From Uloborus plumipes (taxonomy: Eukaryota > Arthropoda > Arachnida > Araneae > Uloboridae): a stretch of 64,000 bases of DNA. The DNA lies in NCBI GenBank assembly GCA_038373865.1, contig JAXGGA010004741.1, positions 1 through 64,000 on the forward strand. Direction: 5' to 3'. Positions 11,586-21,766 of the stretch are shown here, in pieces. A program made the translations under genes and the position numbers. The notes below the pieces were generated by a model that searched no databases, was not told the DNA's origin, and saw only the letters and a program-made list of their open reading frames with translations. Within the stretch, counting starts at the first letter, position 1. Every line of letters begins with the position of its first letter.

Positions 11586-11764
11586 ACTAGAAAAGTTCCG
11601 GAGTTAATATGTAGCCGGCAATTTGCATATTCATGACGTCTGCTGCTTGGCGTGATTTTGCTGCAAGAACTGAAGGACGAATGAGATTGAATGCCTGCAA
11701 TTTATGCCACAAATACTTCTTGCAAAAAATAAGTGAACTCCATTCGCAACAATATTAGACAGCA

Positions 11765-11880
11765 CAAGAAAGACCTACGACACAGAGAGAGGAAATAACA
11801 CCCAGGGCACCAACGGTAATCGAACGCGAGACCTCTTACTTTCGAGGCGAAACATCTAACTCTGAGCCACCGAGGCCCCA
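11765..11880 (-). mobile_element. tRNA-derived SINE (family C-like), partial or diverged
   Basis: On the minus strand the head reads GGGGCCTCGGTGGCTCAGAG with a B-box-like GCGTTCGATTACC, and the body shares GGAAATAACACCC with the preceding SINE. No clean target duplication is visible. Confidence 0.7.
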
Positions 11881-11885
11881 TGAGA

Positions 11886-12340
11886 TGCAGTGGCCGCGCC
11901 GTTTATACGAATCACATTTGATCTAAAAGGTTTTGATACAATGGAGTGTGTGATTCATTAAAGTGGTTGATTCAATTAACCACTGATTCAATTGGCCAGT
12001 GTGCCCACTGTACTTGCGTTACTGAGCAAAAGAATACCATGTACAGAGAGCTGTAAAGAACTCCTACAAATTTTGTACCATTAATGTAGGAATAAGAGTA
12101 GAGTCGGAAGTTTTAAGAAGGACCTATTTGTAGTTTTTTCAAGTTTTATTACACCGCAACGCATACGACATACAAGAGGACAATAGAACACGACCAGACA
12201 CGACTACGCAAAAGTGCAAAGTAACGAGAGCCAAGTCAAAGTTGAAGTTATTATTTGGCTCGCTTATAGCGCCATCTCAGAATTAATGGTGGAGTTGCAA
12301 CAATTAAAATAGATGTAAACTGCTATTTCCTATGAGTGTA
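11886..12340. other. No gene seen; weak repeat relationship
   Basis: The stretch around 11930-12010 (GATTCAATTAACCACTGATT) resembles 33950-34050, suggesting an old dispersed repeat. Otherwise nothing is recognised. Confidence 0.35.
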
Positions 12341-12641
12341 TGCAGGAATTCAAGTGAAACACCATTGCAATCGCTTCGAATTGCAATCGCTACTGGATTT
12401 GAATTACATTATCATCAACTTAACTTGGCACTGACGTCACTACGGGTGGAGCCAATAAGAGCTCACAAGCAGTCAGCGATCTCCTCTTATTCGCCAAGTA
12501 GGCTGTGTTTTATCCAGTTCGTTTTTCATAGGCAAACGTCACGCTGACGTCACGATGTTTTTATCAAGAAACGTTCTAATGTAATTAATTTCCAGTAGCG
12601 ATTGTAATTTGCGATCGCTTGTTTCACTTGAATTCCTGCCT
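12341..12641. mobile_element. MITE with about 50-bp terminal inverted repeats
   Basis: The left end GCAGGAATTCAAGTGAAAC and right end GTTTCACTTGAATTCCTGC are complementary, and complementarity continues inward through GCAATCGCTACTGG and CCAGTAGCGATTG. The interior holds TGACGTCA-like palindromes (12541-12553). A partial reverse copy of the interior lies at 15638-15795. Superfamily is not clear. Confidence 0.8.
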
Positions 12642-12689
12642 TAGTATTTGCTTAAATACTACTTTAATTAGAAAACATTTTATAATGAA

Positions 12690-12958
12690 CTAGCTTATTA
12701 CCCGGCGTTACCCGGTAATAATTTTTAACTTATTTTATGCTAAAATGAAATAGGTTAGCCTTAAATTGATAATTCATTGTTAATCGTAATTTTTGTTGGA
12801 AAACACTCATCTTCTAATGTGTTAAATTTTATTAATTTGTATGTTTAAAGGCTTATCAGAATCACCCGGCATTGACGCTGTCGATTTTCTGAACCTTGAA
12901 AATTCAACGAATGGAGCCTGATTTGATCCTGCCGCTTTGGGCGTGGGAGGTCAGAGTC
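12690..12958 (+). repeat. Dispersed-repeat-like segment starting ACTAGCTTATTACCCGGC
   Basis: The start (AACTAGCT then a short GC-rich stretch) resembles starts seen at 21767 and, in reverse, at 26600. It runs up to the TTAA of the adjacent piggyBac-type MITE. Identity is uncertain. Confidence 0.3.
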
Positions 12959-13188
12959 TTAACCCATTAATGCCTAGCGTCCCTTTTTAGGGACGGCTCA
13001 AAAAGTGTTTGAATTGACCAAATATGAACATTTCAACCAAATAATAGTGTTCAATTATTACTTTGGTATTGCTTCAATTCATTATTAACAGATAACAGCA
13101 CATAACCATTGTAAAGCGTGTTCTGTAGCTGTGTAATCAGTATACAAAATATCTTTGGAAAAAAAAATGTCAGGCATTAATGGATTAA
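12959..13188 (+). mobile_element. piggyBac-type MITE, internally deleted copy
   Basis: Begins TTAACCCATTAATGCCTAGC and ends GTCAGGCATTAATGGATTAA. TTAA at both ends with CCCATTAATGC inverted repeats is typical of piggyBac-group elements. Compared with the roughly 520-base copies at 39087-39608 and 47352-47874, this 230-base copy lacks the middle but keeps both ends (ACAAAATATCTTTGGAAAA before the right terminus). Confidence 0.85.
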
Positions 13189-13789
13189 ACATTAAACCAT
13201 TCTGTCGGCTGTTTCCTATTTTCATGAAGATCGTTTCATAAAATTGAATTTATAATTAATTTTTATTGAAAACGTACCACTCACTAAATCACCCTATTTA
13301 TATAGACAAGAATGTATGAAATACCAGGAACACACTTTGAAAAGAATCAAAGGACATAATTTTTAAACTTTTCTTGAGAGTAAATGTAGAGTGAAGAAGG
13401 GGGAAAACCAAAACTTTAAAAAACCCAAATAATTCAGTCGGATGTCTCGAAAGAAAAACCACTCGAGAGAAAAGAGCCCGCATCCTTTACCAATTCCATT
13501 TTTAAACTAACAATGGCGATCGTAAAAGCAAATGAGAAGTCGGAATCGATTCCGTCCTCCCCCCCCCCCTCCCCTGACAAACAGCGTGTTCTGGGGCATT
13601 TAAGATCTCTTTTAAAAAGGCAGACAGTTGAAGTATTTCCACCTTCACATAACGAATCGCTGTTATGGCCAAACTTTACAGCTCTCGTTCTTTTGCTCAA
13701 ATAAATTTTTCTTATCGCAGCATTTTTCGTTCCGTCAAACTCAGAATTCTTGGATCTTCAAATGGTTGTGGTTCTTGCTTTTTTTTTTA

Positions 13790-14180
13790 TCTTTCTGGAT
13801 GTTAGAAACGTCTTTTCGGGTCATTTGAGAACATTAGGAATCGTATTGAGATAATGATTTGAAATTCATAACCCTGTGAAGCATAATTAGCGATGGATTG
13901 CTTTATTTTAAATTGTTTATTTGTTCAGATCGCCGCAAAAATGTCTTACTAATTAATAACACGGAAATATAACGTTATTGGTTGAGACTCTTTTGCAACT
14001 TTTTTGTGATTATTTAAGTATGGAAAAGAATGGCAGAGTGACACGAGAGCAATGGGAATTATTCATTTTTCTTCCTCTTAAGAGGGTAATTTGAAATAAA
14101 TACATTCAGTTCTTTTCTATCTTAAAAATACTCCTTTCAGATACATAATTTTGTTGAAATCAATTACTCGAGGTTTCCCC
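13790..14180 (+). repeat. Old segmental duplication, left member
   Basis: Pairs with 15440-16000. Shared landmarks include GTGAAGCRTARTTRGC followed by GATTGCT, AAAAATGTCTYACTAAT, CTCCTTTCARA and AATTACTYG ahead of a C-rich run. Identity is modest, so the duplication is old. A mariner and a SINE lie between the two members. Confidence 0.6.
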
Positions 14181-14240
14181 CCCCCCTCCCCCGCCCATGT
14201 GAAAAATATAATTTCACACTGCAGGATGGCATCGAAAGTA

Positions 14241-14792
14241 TTAGGTTGGTGCGTATGAAATGTCGGATTCTCTTTACATGCGGACGTTTGTCTCCCTGTT
14301 TTCGTTATACTTTTGTCTTTGGCATAACCTCATTCATGTCATATTGTCCATTGCCAGAGACTCATTTCAGCAAAATAGGTTTTCTCGAAGGTCTTCCCTT
14401 TTGTTATTTCTTTTGAATTTATTGCCGATATGAATTCTGCCGACACACAAAACAATTGCGAAACTGAACGAACTGGAATATGAAGTTTTGCAGCATCCAC
14501 CATATTTACCGGATCTCTCGCCGACCGATTTTCATTTTTTCAAGCATTTAGAGCTGTTTTTAAGGGGCAAACACTATGAAAATGAAGACAGTCTAAAAAA
14601 CTCGATATCAGAGTTTATTAATTCTAAAGACCAAAATTTTTTTAAGACAAGCATCTACGCTTTAAAATCTCGTTGGGAGAAGTGTATTGAAGCGAATGGA
14701 GCATACTTTGATTGAATAAACAGATTTTGAAGAAAGATATGCAGTTTTATACAATCACTTAAGAATCCGACATTTCATACGCACCAACCTAA
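14241..14792 (+). mobile_element. Internally deleted mariner element
   Basis: Perfect 30-base terminal inverted repeats starting TTAGGTTGGTGCGTATGAAA occupy 14241-14270 and 14763-14792, flanked by TA duplications. At 552 bases against about 1.3 kb for an intact mariner, most of the transposase is missing. The TTAGGTTG terminus and the coding remnant both indicate the mariner family. Confidence 0.95.
14452..14715 (+). pseudogene. Mariner transposase C-terminal fragment
   Basis: This frame encodes only the last 87 or so residues of a mariner transposase, which cuts and rejoins DNA at TA sites. The segment has the family signature PPYLPDLSPTDFHFFKHLE, where the D of PTDF is the third residue of the DD34D catalytic triad, followed by a Lys-rich tail and a normal stop (TGA, 14713-14715). 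The frame is open upstream to about 14452 (QTIAKLNELEYEVLQH), where homology ends, presumably at the deletion junction. The DNA-binding domain and the first two catalytic aspartates are absent, so it cannot catalyse transposition. The perfect terminal repeats mean it may still have been mobilised by a full-length relative elsewhere; that is inference. Confidence 0.9.
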
Positions 14793-14984
14793 TATAAGAT
14801 GATAGTCCAGAAGGCTCGGGGAATCATAATTTTTCAGTTCAAGGCATTTAGAAGGCTGCAGGAAAAGTGATTCCATGCTCCATGATGCCATGGGTAGCAT
14901 TATTTGTCGTACTGGGACACTATTGACAGATTTAAAAAACTAAAATGTTACTGGGCTCATAATTTGACAGAATATGATGCTATT

Positions 14985-15394
14985 GTTGTCTTGTGCCAGC
15001 TAGGCTGCCGATTCGGCGTACGCTGCTTCACTTTTTCCACTGTACCATTACCATCATTTGGTGTCAAGTCCAACTTCCACAGTCCACCCATGCTATAGGT
15101 AACCGTTTATGTGGTAGGTAACCATTCACTGCGCAGCAACACATTACACCCAAAAAGGAAATGTAGACAGGAGTGAAAAAGTACGTCCATTCCCTAGCTC
15201 ACAATCATTTGCTGTCAAGTCCAACTTCCATAGTCCACGCATGTCATATGTAACCGTTTATATGTTAGGTAACCATTCACTGCACAGCAACACACTACAC
15301 CCAAAAAGGACAAGGACAGGAGTGAAAAAGTACATCCATTCCCTAGCCCACCATCCCTGTCAAACTTCTCTGACCTATAGTCAAGGTGGCCGGC
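14985..15394 (-). mobile_element. tRNA-derived SINE (family B) with internal duplication
   Basis: Flanked by the 13-base duplication ATATGATGCTATT (14972-14984 and 15395-15407). On the minus strand the head begins GCCGGCCACCTTGACTATAGG and the 3' end is GCTGGCACAAGACAACAA, a CAA-type tail. The body is present twice in tandem with a period of 151 bases (ATCATTTGSTGTCAAG at 15053 and 15204). Relatives lie at 28335-28573, 50677-50912 and 63468-63869. Confidence 0.9.
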
Positions 15395-15439
15395 ATATGA
15401 TGCTATTATAAGTGATATGACTGTTTAATCTTGTAGAAT

Positions 15440-16000
15440 GCTATAAATAGATTTCGGGTCCTTTTGAAAATAGTAGAAACTAAAAGTTATGATTTAAAGT
15501 TCACAACACAGTGAAGCGTAGTTGGCAATAGATTGCTGTTTTAAATGGTTTATTTGTTTAAATCGCGATAAAAATGTCTCACTAATTTATCGCATGGAAG
15601 TAAAAAGTCACTATACTGCACTGCAAGGTTTCTTGACAAAAACATCCTGACGTCAGCGTGACGTTAGCCTATGAAAAACGAGCTAGATAAAATGTCACAG
15701 CCTACTTGGCGAATTAGAGGAGATCGCTAACTTCTTGTGAGCTCTTATTGGCTCCTCCCGTAGTGACGTTCAGTGTCAACTTAAGTTGCTGTCTAGTATA
15801 GTTCATATTTCTTTTTTACCTCTTTATGTTTATTTGCGCATTAGAATGAAAGACGCCATGAAAGTTATTTAAATGTAATTAATGCTTCTCTTTCTCTATC
15901 GGAGTGTTTTGAACTTCATAGATTTGATACTTTTCTACCTTAGTTATTCTCCTTTCAAAAGCACACATTTTTGTTAAAATTAATTACTTGGAAGTTCCCC
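15440..16000 (+). repeat. Old segmental duplication, right member
   Basis: Partner of 13790-14180. Relative to the left member it is interrupted at about 15638-15795 by a partial reverse copy of the MITE found at 12341-12641 (TGACGTCAGCGTGACGTTAGCC, TGTGAGCTCTTATTGGCTCC are the shared landmarks, each cut short here). Confidence 0.6.
15638..15795 (-). mobile_element. Partial reverse copy of the 12341-12641 MITE
   Basis: Shares AAAAACATCSTGACGTCAGC, CCTATGAAAAACGA, TAGATAAAA, CACAGCCTACTTGGCGAAT and GAGCTCTTATTGGCTCC with the complement of the earlier element, but lacks its outer terminal repeats. Confidence 0.7.
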
Positions 16001-16174
16001 CTCTATGTAGAAGTTATAACTTGAACTAAAAATTGATATCGGAAGCATAATTTGATGATCTAGAATATACTGAATCATGATTTGGCAGTCCATCAGACTG
16101 ATCAGGAAACCATATCGCGGTACGAAAAAAAAACTAAATGAGTAACAATCGAAAGAGTGGTAAAATAAGCTTTT

Positions 16175-16330
16175 GATCGCATAAATTATTTGCCCTCGTG
16201 TTCTGGTTATCACAATTGAGTCCTCAAAGCCTTAGAATTTCAAGAAAAGTCGCCAAGTGTAGCGAATTTCAGTGAGTAGTGGCATCCATCCTCATACGCT
16301 TTGCAGATAGTTGTCGACGACAGACAGGCT
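16175..16330 (+). mobile_element. SINE fragment (family D), 5' truncated
   Basis: Resembles 57335-57470 (ATTATTTGCCCTC, GGTTATCA, TGAGTCCTC, GAATTTCAG and an ACGCTTTGCA motif), the body of the tRNA-headed element at 57245-57470. No head is present here. Confidence 0.5.
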
Positions 16331-17089
16331 GACACAACAAGCTTAAGTTCCCTCACTTTCGCTCTTTTCTTTTGATTTTTCGTTGTTGTGGAGTGGTGTA
16401 AACAGAGCAAAGATTCGGGACATTGACAAGCTTTGTCAAATCCACGTGCTGCTAAATTGATCACACTGAAAAATGACCAAATCGCGACAACTAGTCGGAA
16501 AAGACAACCACTCATCAACCACCAGAAAAGACCTAACGTGCGCTGGACTAAAGGTGGTGAAACTTAATCTCGATGCTTCAGCTCGTCTATACAATAGTGG
16601 CCATAACTCCAAGTATGGAAAATTTATCCGTTTCAAGTGACGTCGTCAACAAATCATTGCCCTTTAGTTTAGTTCCCTTACAATAATTTTACTGATAACA
16701 GTAAAATAAAAGAAGCTCATGGATAGTGATTGGCACACAATCACAAGGCCTGCTCATAATATTACTTAAAATCTATATCCCGAGCAAAACGTAAGTGAAT
16801 ATTGTTTTGCTGCTTTTACAATTGTTGTGAGTTCCTCATGAATCTCACGTGCATAACTGTCAAAAACAATAAATGTTAACTTAGGATCTTCCACAAATGA
16901 TGTCCCGGTTCTAGGGGAGGGAGATTTGTGAAATTGTGACAGTTGGAGATACGGAGGGAAAGAGCTGCTAGGGACTTCACTCATTTTTTACAGCAATGTG
17001 CTTACGTAATATAGCGAGACATGTGACAAGGGTAGGGGAGGGGTAAGGCGAATTATTATTTATTCCCTTATGAAAGAAACAAAAACAAT
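16331..17089. other. Intronic or flanking sequence downstream of receptor exon
   Basis: On the minus strand this follows the splice donor of the receptor exon, so it should be intron. No second exon was recognised. A segment at 16545-16590 resembles one arm of the inverted repeat at 59260-59495. Confidence 0.5.
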
Positions 17090-17093
17090 ACCT
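17086..17093 (-). other. 5' splice donor of receptor exon
   Basis: On the minus strand the sequence is AG|GTATTG. The conserved receptor reading (FLYRIEQEK) stops exactly here and the continuing frame turns into YCFCFFHKG, which is unlike any receptor loop. This places the exon boundary. Confidence 0.8.
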
Positions 17094-17831
17094 TTTTTCT
17101 TGTTCAATCCTGTAGAGGAAATCTTCATCTTTCCAACCAAAGACCGGAGCAAAGGACACCAAAAACCCAACGGCCCAGACCAGGAAAATCATTACCCCGA
17201 TCCTCTGGCTGCTCCGCTGCCGGACATAGTCCACCTTTGTCACTGCCCAGTACCGGTCCATCGCTATGGCAACCAGGTGGAGGATGGACGCCGTGCAGCA
17301 CAGGACGTCCCCGGACGTCCAGATCTCACACAGTTCGGGTCCCAGGATCCATTCCTGGTTGACCTCGTAGAGGGCGCCCATGGGCATGACCAGCAGCGCC
17401 ACCATCAGGTCTGCGACGGCCAGGGAAAGCACCAGGTAGTTGCCGACCGTCTGGAGGTTCCTCTCCAACAAGATGGCCGCAATGACGAAGACGTTGCCAA
17501 CCACCGTGGCCAGGATGATGATCCCCAAAATGGCCGTCAGGCTCAACTTGGCGACGAGGTGCATTTCCGGGGCGTCGGATGCTGTCGCGTTTTCTTGGAC
17601 TGTGGAATTGTCATCGAGCAGGAGGACGCCCTTGTTCGTTTCGGTGTAGTTCGTGAAGTTGTTGAACAGCTCAAGCGCAATATCAGTAAGCACACGTGTG
17701 GGGTGGTTAAGTACATTTTCTCCGGAAAAATTATTGCCGTTGTCTGAAAAGTTTATATCATCCATAGAGAAGTTGGTGTTATCAGAAATTACATTGTTCA
17801 CTGCCATCGCACTGAGTTTTCCAGAATACAT
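17092..17831 (-). CDS. 5-HT1: 5-HT1-type serotonin receptor, first coding exon (partial gene)
   Basis: Encodes the N-terminal 246 residues of a class A amine receptor. Family members sit in the plasma membrane, bind serotonin and usually signal through Gi/o. Residues 1-90 are an extracellular tail with seven N-glycosylation sequons (N20, N27, N34, N58, N61, N75, N81). Helix 1 spans about 94-121 (N113), helix 2 about 131-153 (D141 in LAVAD), helix 3 about 168-191 with C168 for the loop disulfide and amine-binding D175, then DRY at 192-194; helix 4 about 211-231 (W219). ERNLQTVGNYLV and GWKDEDFLYRIEQEK are close to insect 5-HT1 sequences. The exon ends in loop 2 at AG|GTATTG (donor 17091-17090), splitting codon 247. 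The start at 17829-17831 follows an in-frame stop; Met9 is an alternative. Helices 5-7 were not found. The aspartate is preceded by Gly where 5-HT1 relatives usually have Cys. Confidence 0.9.
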
Positions 17832-19970
17832 TAGTACTGTAATTAATTTCTTTCGTTATGTCACTCAAAATGTACGACTTTTTAATTTAAGAAATCTGAA
17901 CCACAGAAGTGACACTTTTAATCTTTCTGCTCCCATCTATGGCTTTTTTTTAAAGAAAAAAGTCTTTCTTTTTTATCTCAAGTAAAAAGTGGTTTTCAAT
18001 TAACTGTGTATGAACTTACTCTAAATTGTATTGTTTCTTCTTGATATCTGTCGTTCAAAAAACATTCGCCCGATTATTTTTCCAAAAAATCAAATTATTG
18101 CAATCAAATATTTCATTTTTTCTGTATTAATTTGTGTAAAAAAAAGGCTTCAACTCTTTTTTAAAACCATCATTTTGACAATTATGATTAAAAACTTAGT
18201 GAAATTAATTTTTGGAAACAATAAACACTACTAGACAGTTAACAAAAAACTAAGATTCCAAGCTGGATGAAATCAATCCATAATGCATTCCATGAACCTT
18301 TGATTCAAGCTGCAAATTTAATTCACAGCCTTATTCACTCAACTATGTTTCTCATGCGACTCATTTTATATTTTCATTGTCATTTTTTATTTGAGAATAA
18401 TCAATTTCTTTTCTAGCTGCTCTTCTATGAAACGCTGAATAATTTTACTGGAGAGGCAACTTTTCTGGTAAAGATGAAAAGATTTCCAACAAGTTTTTCT
18501 TCTTTTTTTTTTCTTCAGTTATTCGTTCATTGACGAACTTTCCATTTTATCCAAAGATGAAAGAAAAACCTTTTTGTATTCTTCTCCAAAATTCCAGCGA
18601 GAAAATATAAACACCTGAAAAGAAAAAATAATAACATTGTAACGAGAGAAAAAAATGATCAATTGAAAGTTCAAATCACAAAAAAAGAATCTTATATCTT
18701 TTGATAATTAAAGACACTACAATTTCAATGCAAAATAATTATGTATGAAAAGCCTGTAGTTTCTAATCTACGAACTACGGGCCGCATCCGGCCGACAAAG
18801 CTGATCCGTGTGGCCCGTTGTTTAATTTACTGTTACGGTTCGAAAAGCAAGAGAAGTGAAATGTCACAAAAATGGAGCCAAATATTTAGAAATTCGTTTC
18901 TGAAAATCATGTACTTAATGAAATAATTATCAAGTAATAATGAGAGAGACAACAATTATTGTTTTGCACTTTTATTTCCTGTTCCATATTTTTCAATGTT
19001 GTTTTAAAAAGAATAAACTGTTTTGACATGTTACTGGACTGCTAACCCGAGAAAATTATTTTAATATGGGGTGTGGTCCACAGCCAGAAAAGTAGGGATG
19101 GATTGAGCAATACTAGTGCTTTTCCAGTCTCTTACAGCTAATAAAACTATACAATACATTACAGAAAATGAACGTGTGACATTACCATGAATAAACTACT
19201 TTTCTAAAGTTCAAATGTTAAAAATACTAAAAACTATTTATGAACAAATCCTTTCTATGAAATATAATACTCAAAATTCCGACTGTATTGTTGCTATTTG
19301 GAAAGAGAGTTGTAGCTCTTTTGATGTGATGCGAACTTGTCTCTTCAAAAGGAAAATTTCAAGCATATTCATTACGATAACGTCAGACAATAATTTCAGT
19401 CTGGCAAGTTTTTGTTCAAGACACATGTACACTTGAGTTCTTTAATAATTTTAGTTATTAATAATATCATAATTTTTAATTGCCGATGGTACAGGAGTTC
19501 AGAGAAACACCTGCAAGTATGCTGACTAAGTCATATATAGCTTTTATAGGAAATATACGTATCTACAGATCTCGTATATCCATCACTTCCGTTAAAGACA
19601 CTGAATTTTTAACAAAACTTTTATCCTTTTATAAACCAAAGGCAAATCTTTGGCGAGAAAAACCAAGAAAACTGTTCCCGGGGAAGTGCAGAAGGTTTTT
19701 TATTATTTCGCCAAGCTCACTTCTTCTGCATGCTCTGTAAAACTTTGAACTGAATGCAAAACTACTTTTTGATTTGCATTAAACGCTCCAGGTAATTATA
19801 AGCCAATCCATTTGCATTTGAAATCTTAGACAGTCAATTCCATTCAAAGAAAATTCACTAGTTAAATAATACAGGTCGTAATTTCTTTAGTTTTTCTTCT
19901 AACATGACAAAACACAGCACTTTGCAATTGCTTCTTTTCTTACTGAGCAAAGACAAAATTGCTGTATGTT
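17832..19970. other. AT-rich upstream region of the receptor exon
   Basis: No exon or well-defined repeat was recognised. 18755-18830 contains CTACGAACTACGGGCCGCATC, which resembles the end of a transposable element, without a visible partner. Low-complexity T runs are frequent. An untranslated first exon could lie here unseen. Confidence 0.35.
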
Positions 19971-19980
19971 TTCTTTTTAG

Positions 19981-20098
19981 ACCTCAAACCACTTGTAGCC
20001 CCTCTTTCAAAGTGTCAATCTGCCAACGTCTCGTGTCCCGGTGCTCCACCAACACCCACCTGCTTACCAGACCTTGCAGGAGGCCCATGGAGCACATG
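19981..20098 (+). CDS. Possible internal exon of an unknown cysteine-containing protein
   Basis: A polypyrimidine tract ending TTTTCTTTTTAG (to 19980) looks like a good splice acceptor. The frame that follows reads L-K-P-L-V-A-P-L-S then KCQSANVSCPGAPPTPTC and LPDLAGGPWSTW: three cysteines, proline-rich, near 55% GC in an AT-rich setting. The right boundary is doubtful; the best available donor is ATG|GTTGCG (GT at 20099-20100), and the frame otherwise runs into a CACACA microsatellite. I recognise no family. PWSTW is faintly reminiscent of thrombospondin repeats, but that is not evidence of identity. It could be a chance open frame or part of an unknown repeat. Confidence 0.3.
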
Positions 20099-20110
20099 GT
20101 TGCGAAAGAG

Positions 20111-20141
20111 CACACACACACATACACAAACACACACAACC
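20111..20141 (+). repeat. CA microsatellite
   Basis: Interrupted CACACA run (CACACACACACATACACAAA and on). Confidence 0.8.
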
Positions 20142-20149
20142 CTCGCAAT

Positions 20150-20929
20150 TCGTCATTGCGAGAAACATAGTTTGGAATTGAAATCTCAAAGTCCTTTTTT
20201 CTAAACTTATGGTATGTACTAGAACCAGTATGATGTAACTCGCTAATATTTGACTATAGTAATTACATTTACGAAGTTCTACAATCTTTGTCAATAACCG
20301 GCATTTTTATACAGAGTTAAAACAAGCTATGTTACTTGTAAATTAAGCGCTTTTTCAAATAGTAACAACTAGTCAAATTCTTTTGACTAGAGTTGTTGTG
20401 TGTGTAAAATGTACGCAATAAATCAATTACAACCAATCACTTTTAACCGATCTAAAAATATTAATAAATAAATAAAATACCTTAATTTATTTTTCTTTCA
20501 CAAAGTGAACTGATGAAAGCATTTGAAGGGTAACATTTAACTAAGATCATCGACGTACTTTTCAAAAAACAGATGTACAATTCATTTCTACACTGGAATC
20601 AGGGGAAATTAAAACTATTGAAACTAAAAATTTGGAGTAAAATAAATCGATAATCTGAAAATTCATAAAATTGACAGTGAATGACAAACTAGTTCCTTGG
20701 GATCATTCGAGGTGCAAGGAGGAAGCTCTTGAACTCCATTTTTTTTTTCTTTCGTAACTTGTGATTAATTGTCTGAACTCCGAACAATCGGTTTCGTACG
20801 TATTTACAATTTCGATTTTCGCTACCCTTTTATTACTACTGTTTTCTCTTCGAAATACCCATCGCTCCCCTATCGCCCCTTAAAAATGTCCCCCCCCCCT
20901 CCCCCTGAAGAGCCAAAGCACCTCTTTGG
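20150..20929. other. AT-rich sequence, nothing recognised
   Basis: No coding or repeat signal except a poly-C run near 20889. GTTGGGAACCACTG at 20944-20957 resembles an hAT terminus but no matching left end was found. Confidence 0.35.
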
Positions 20930-21490
20930 GGCGATCGTCCCAAAGTTGGGAACCACTGATCCCTCATAAATCGATTAACGGCCGCTTTGTCTGCATTTAA
21001 ATGGCACTCTACGAGCCGACTCGTAAGCGTTTGGAAGACCGAAGTAAGAACAAACACGCGAGTCAACATTTTCGAGGTTAAATTATTTCCGATATTCGAG
21101 CTGCCAAAAGTTCGGGTCCCAATAGATACAATCTGTAGCTAGAAATAACGAAAGCAATCTGCACAGAGAATGCGCATTCCCGATACCCTGCTCGAGCTCC
21201 CTTTTTCGAACATATTTTTGGAGCCGAGGGCGTCATTAGGGGCCACTGATTGATGGAGTTAACTAAGTGGCGAAAATTAATTAGCTGGAAAATAAGTCGG
21301 TTTCCCTCGGAGGGAGGCAGATGCCGCGGATCGACCCCTGCGCCGGGCGAGCTCTCAAATGCAGCTGCCATCGGCTGACAAAAGCGATGGGGAACTAATT
21401 ACTTCTCCCGCGGATATCTCGGGCCGAAAGTTGCCCGTCTCGCGAGGGAATCCTCCCCGAACAATATCAAGATTAAGCTGCTACGTTTCT
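20930..21490 (-). promoter_or_regulatory. GC-richer single-copy block upstream of receptor exon; candidate promoter or enhancer
   Basis: This block is much less AT-rich than its surroundings and shows no match to other parts of the window. It contains homeodomain-type cores (TTAATTAGC, CTAATTACT), CpG-bearing words (CCGCGGATC, TCCCGCGG, GCGCCGGGCG) and no long open frame. It begins about 3.1 kb upstream of the receptor start on the same transcription sense. Composition and position suggest a regulatory or 5' untranslated role; this is inference. Confidence 0.3.
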
Positions 21491-21766
21491 TAAGAGGTTA
21501 TTGTACTTCTGGATTTGTGTATACATATATCTAGAACAGCACTTGGTATTTTTGACTTTAGCATTGGGCTTGGTTGTTATGAGTGAGTAACTGTTTCTCG
21601 CTGATTTAAAAGAAAATGAAATCATGCCATTACCTTTGTAATTTTATGAAGTATTAAAAAGGCAACAAAAAAAAAATCACCTTAAAGAAATATTATTCAT
21701 GGTAAAATAAACCTTCTCTTTTTAGGTTTTGATGCAATAGAAAAAGTGGTTTAAAGTCTTTTTAAA

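Noticed and set aside
1..17091. Helix 5-7 exons of the serotonin receptor
   Set aside because: I looked on the minus strand for the helix 5, helix 6 (FxxCWLPFF-type) and NPxxY motifs and found none among the open frames. I cannot exclude short exons.
17070..17747. 225-codon plus-strand frame
   Set aside because: It is exactly antisense to the receptor exon, whose minus-strand frame shows the conserved GPCR motifs.
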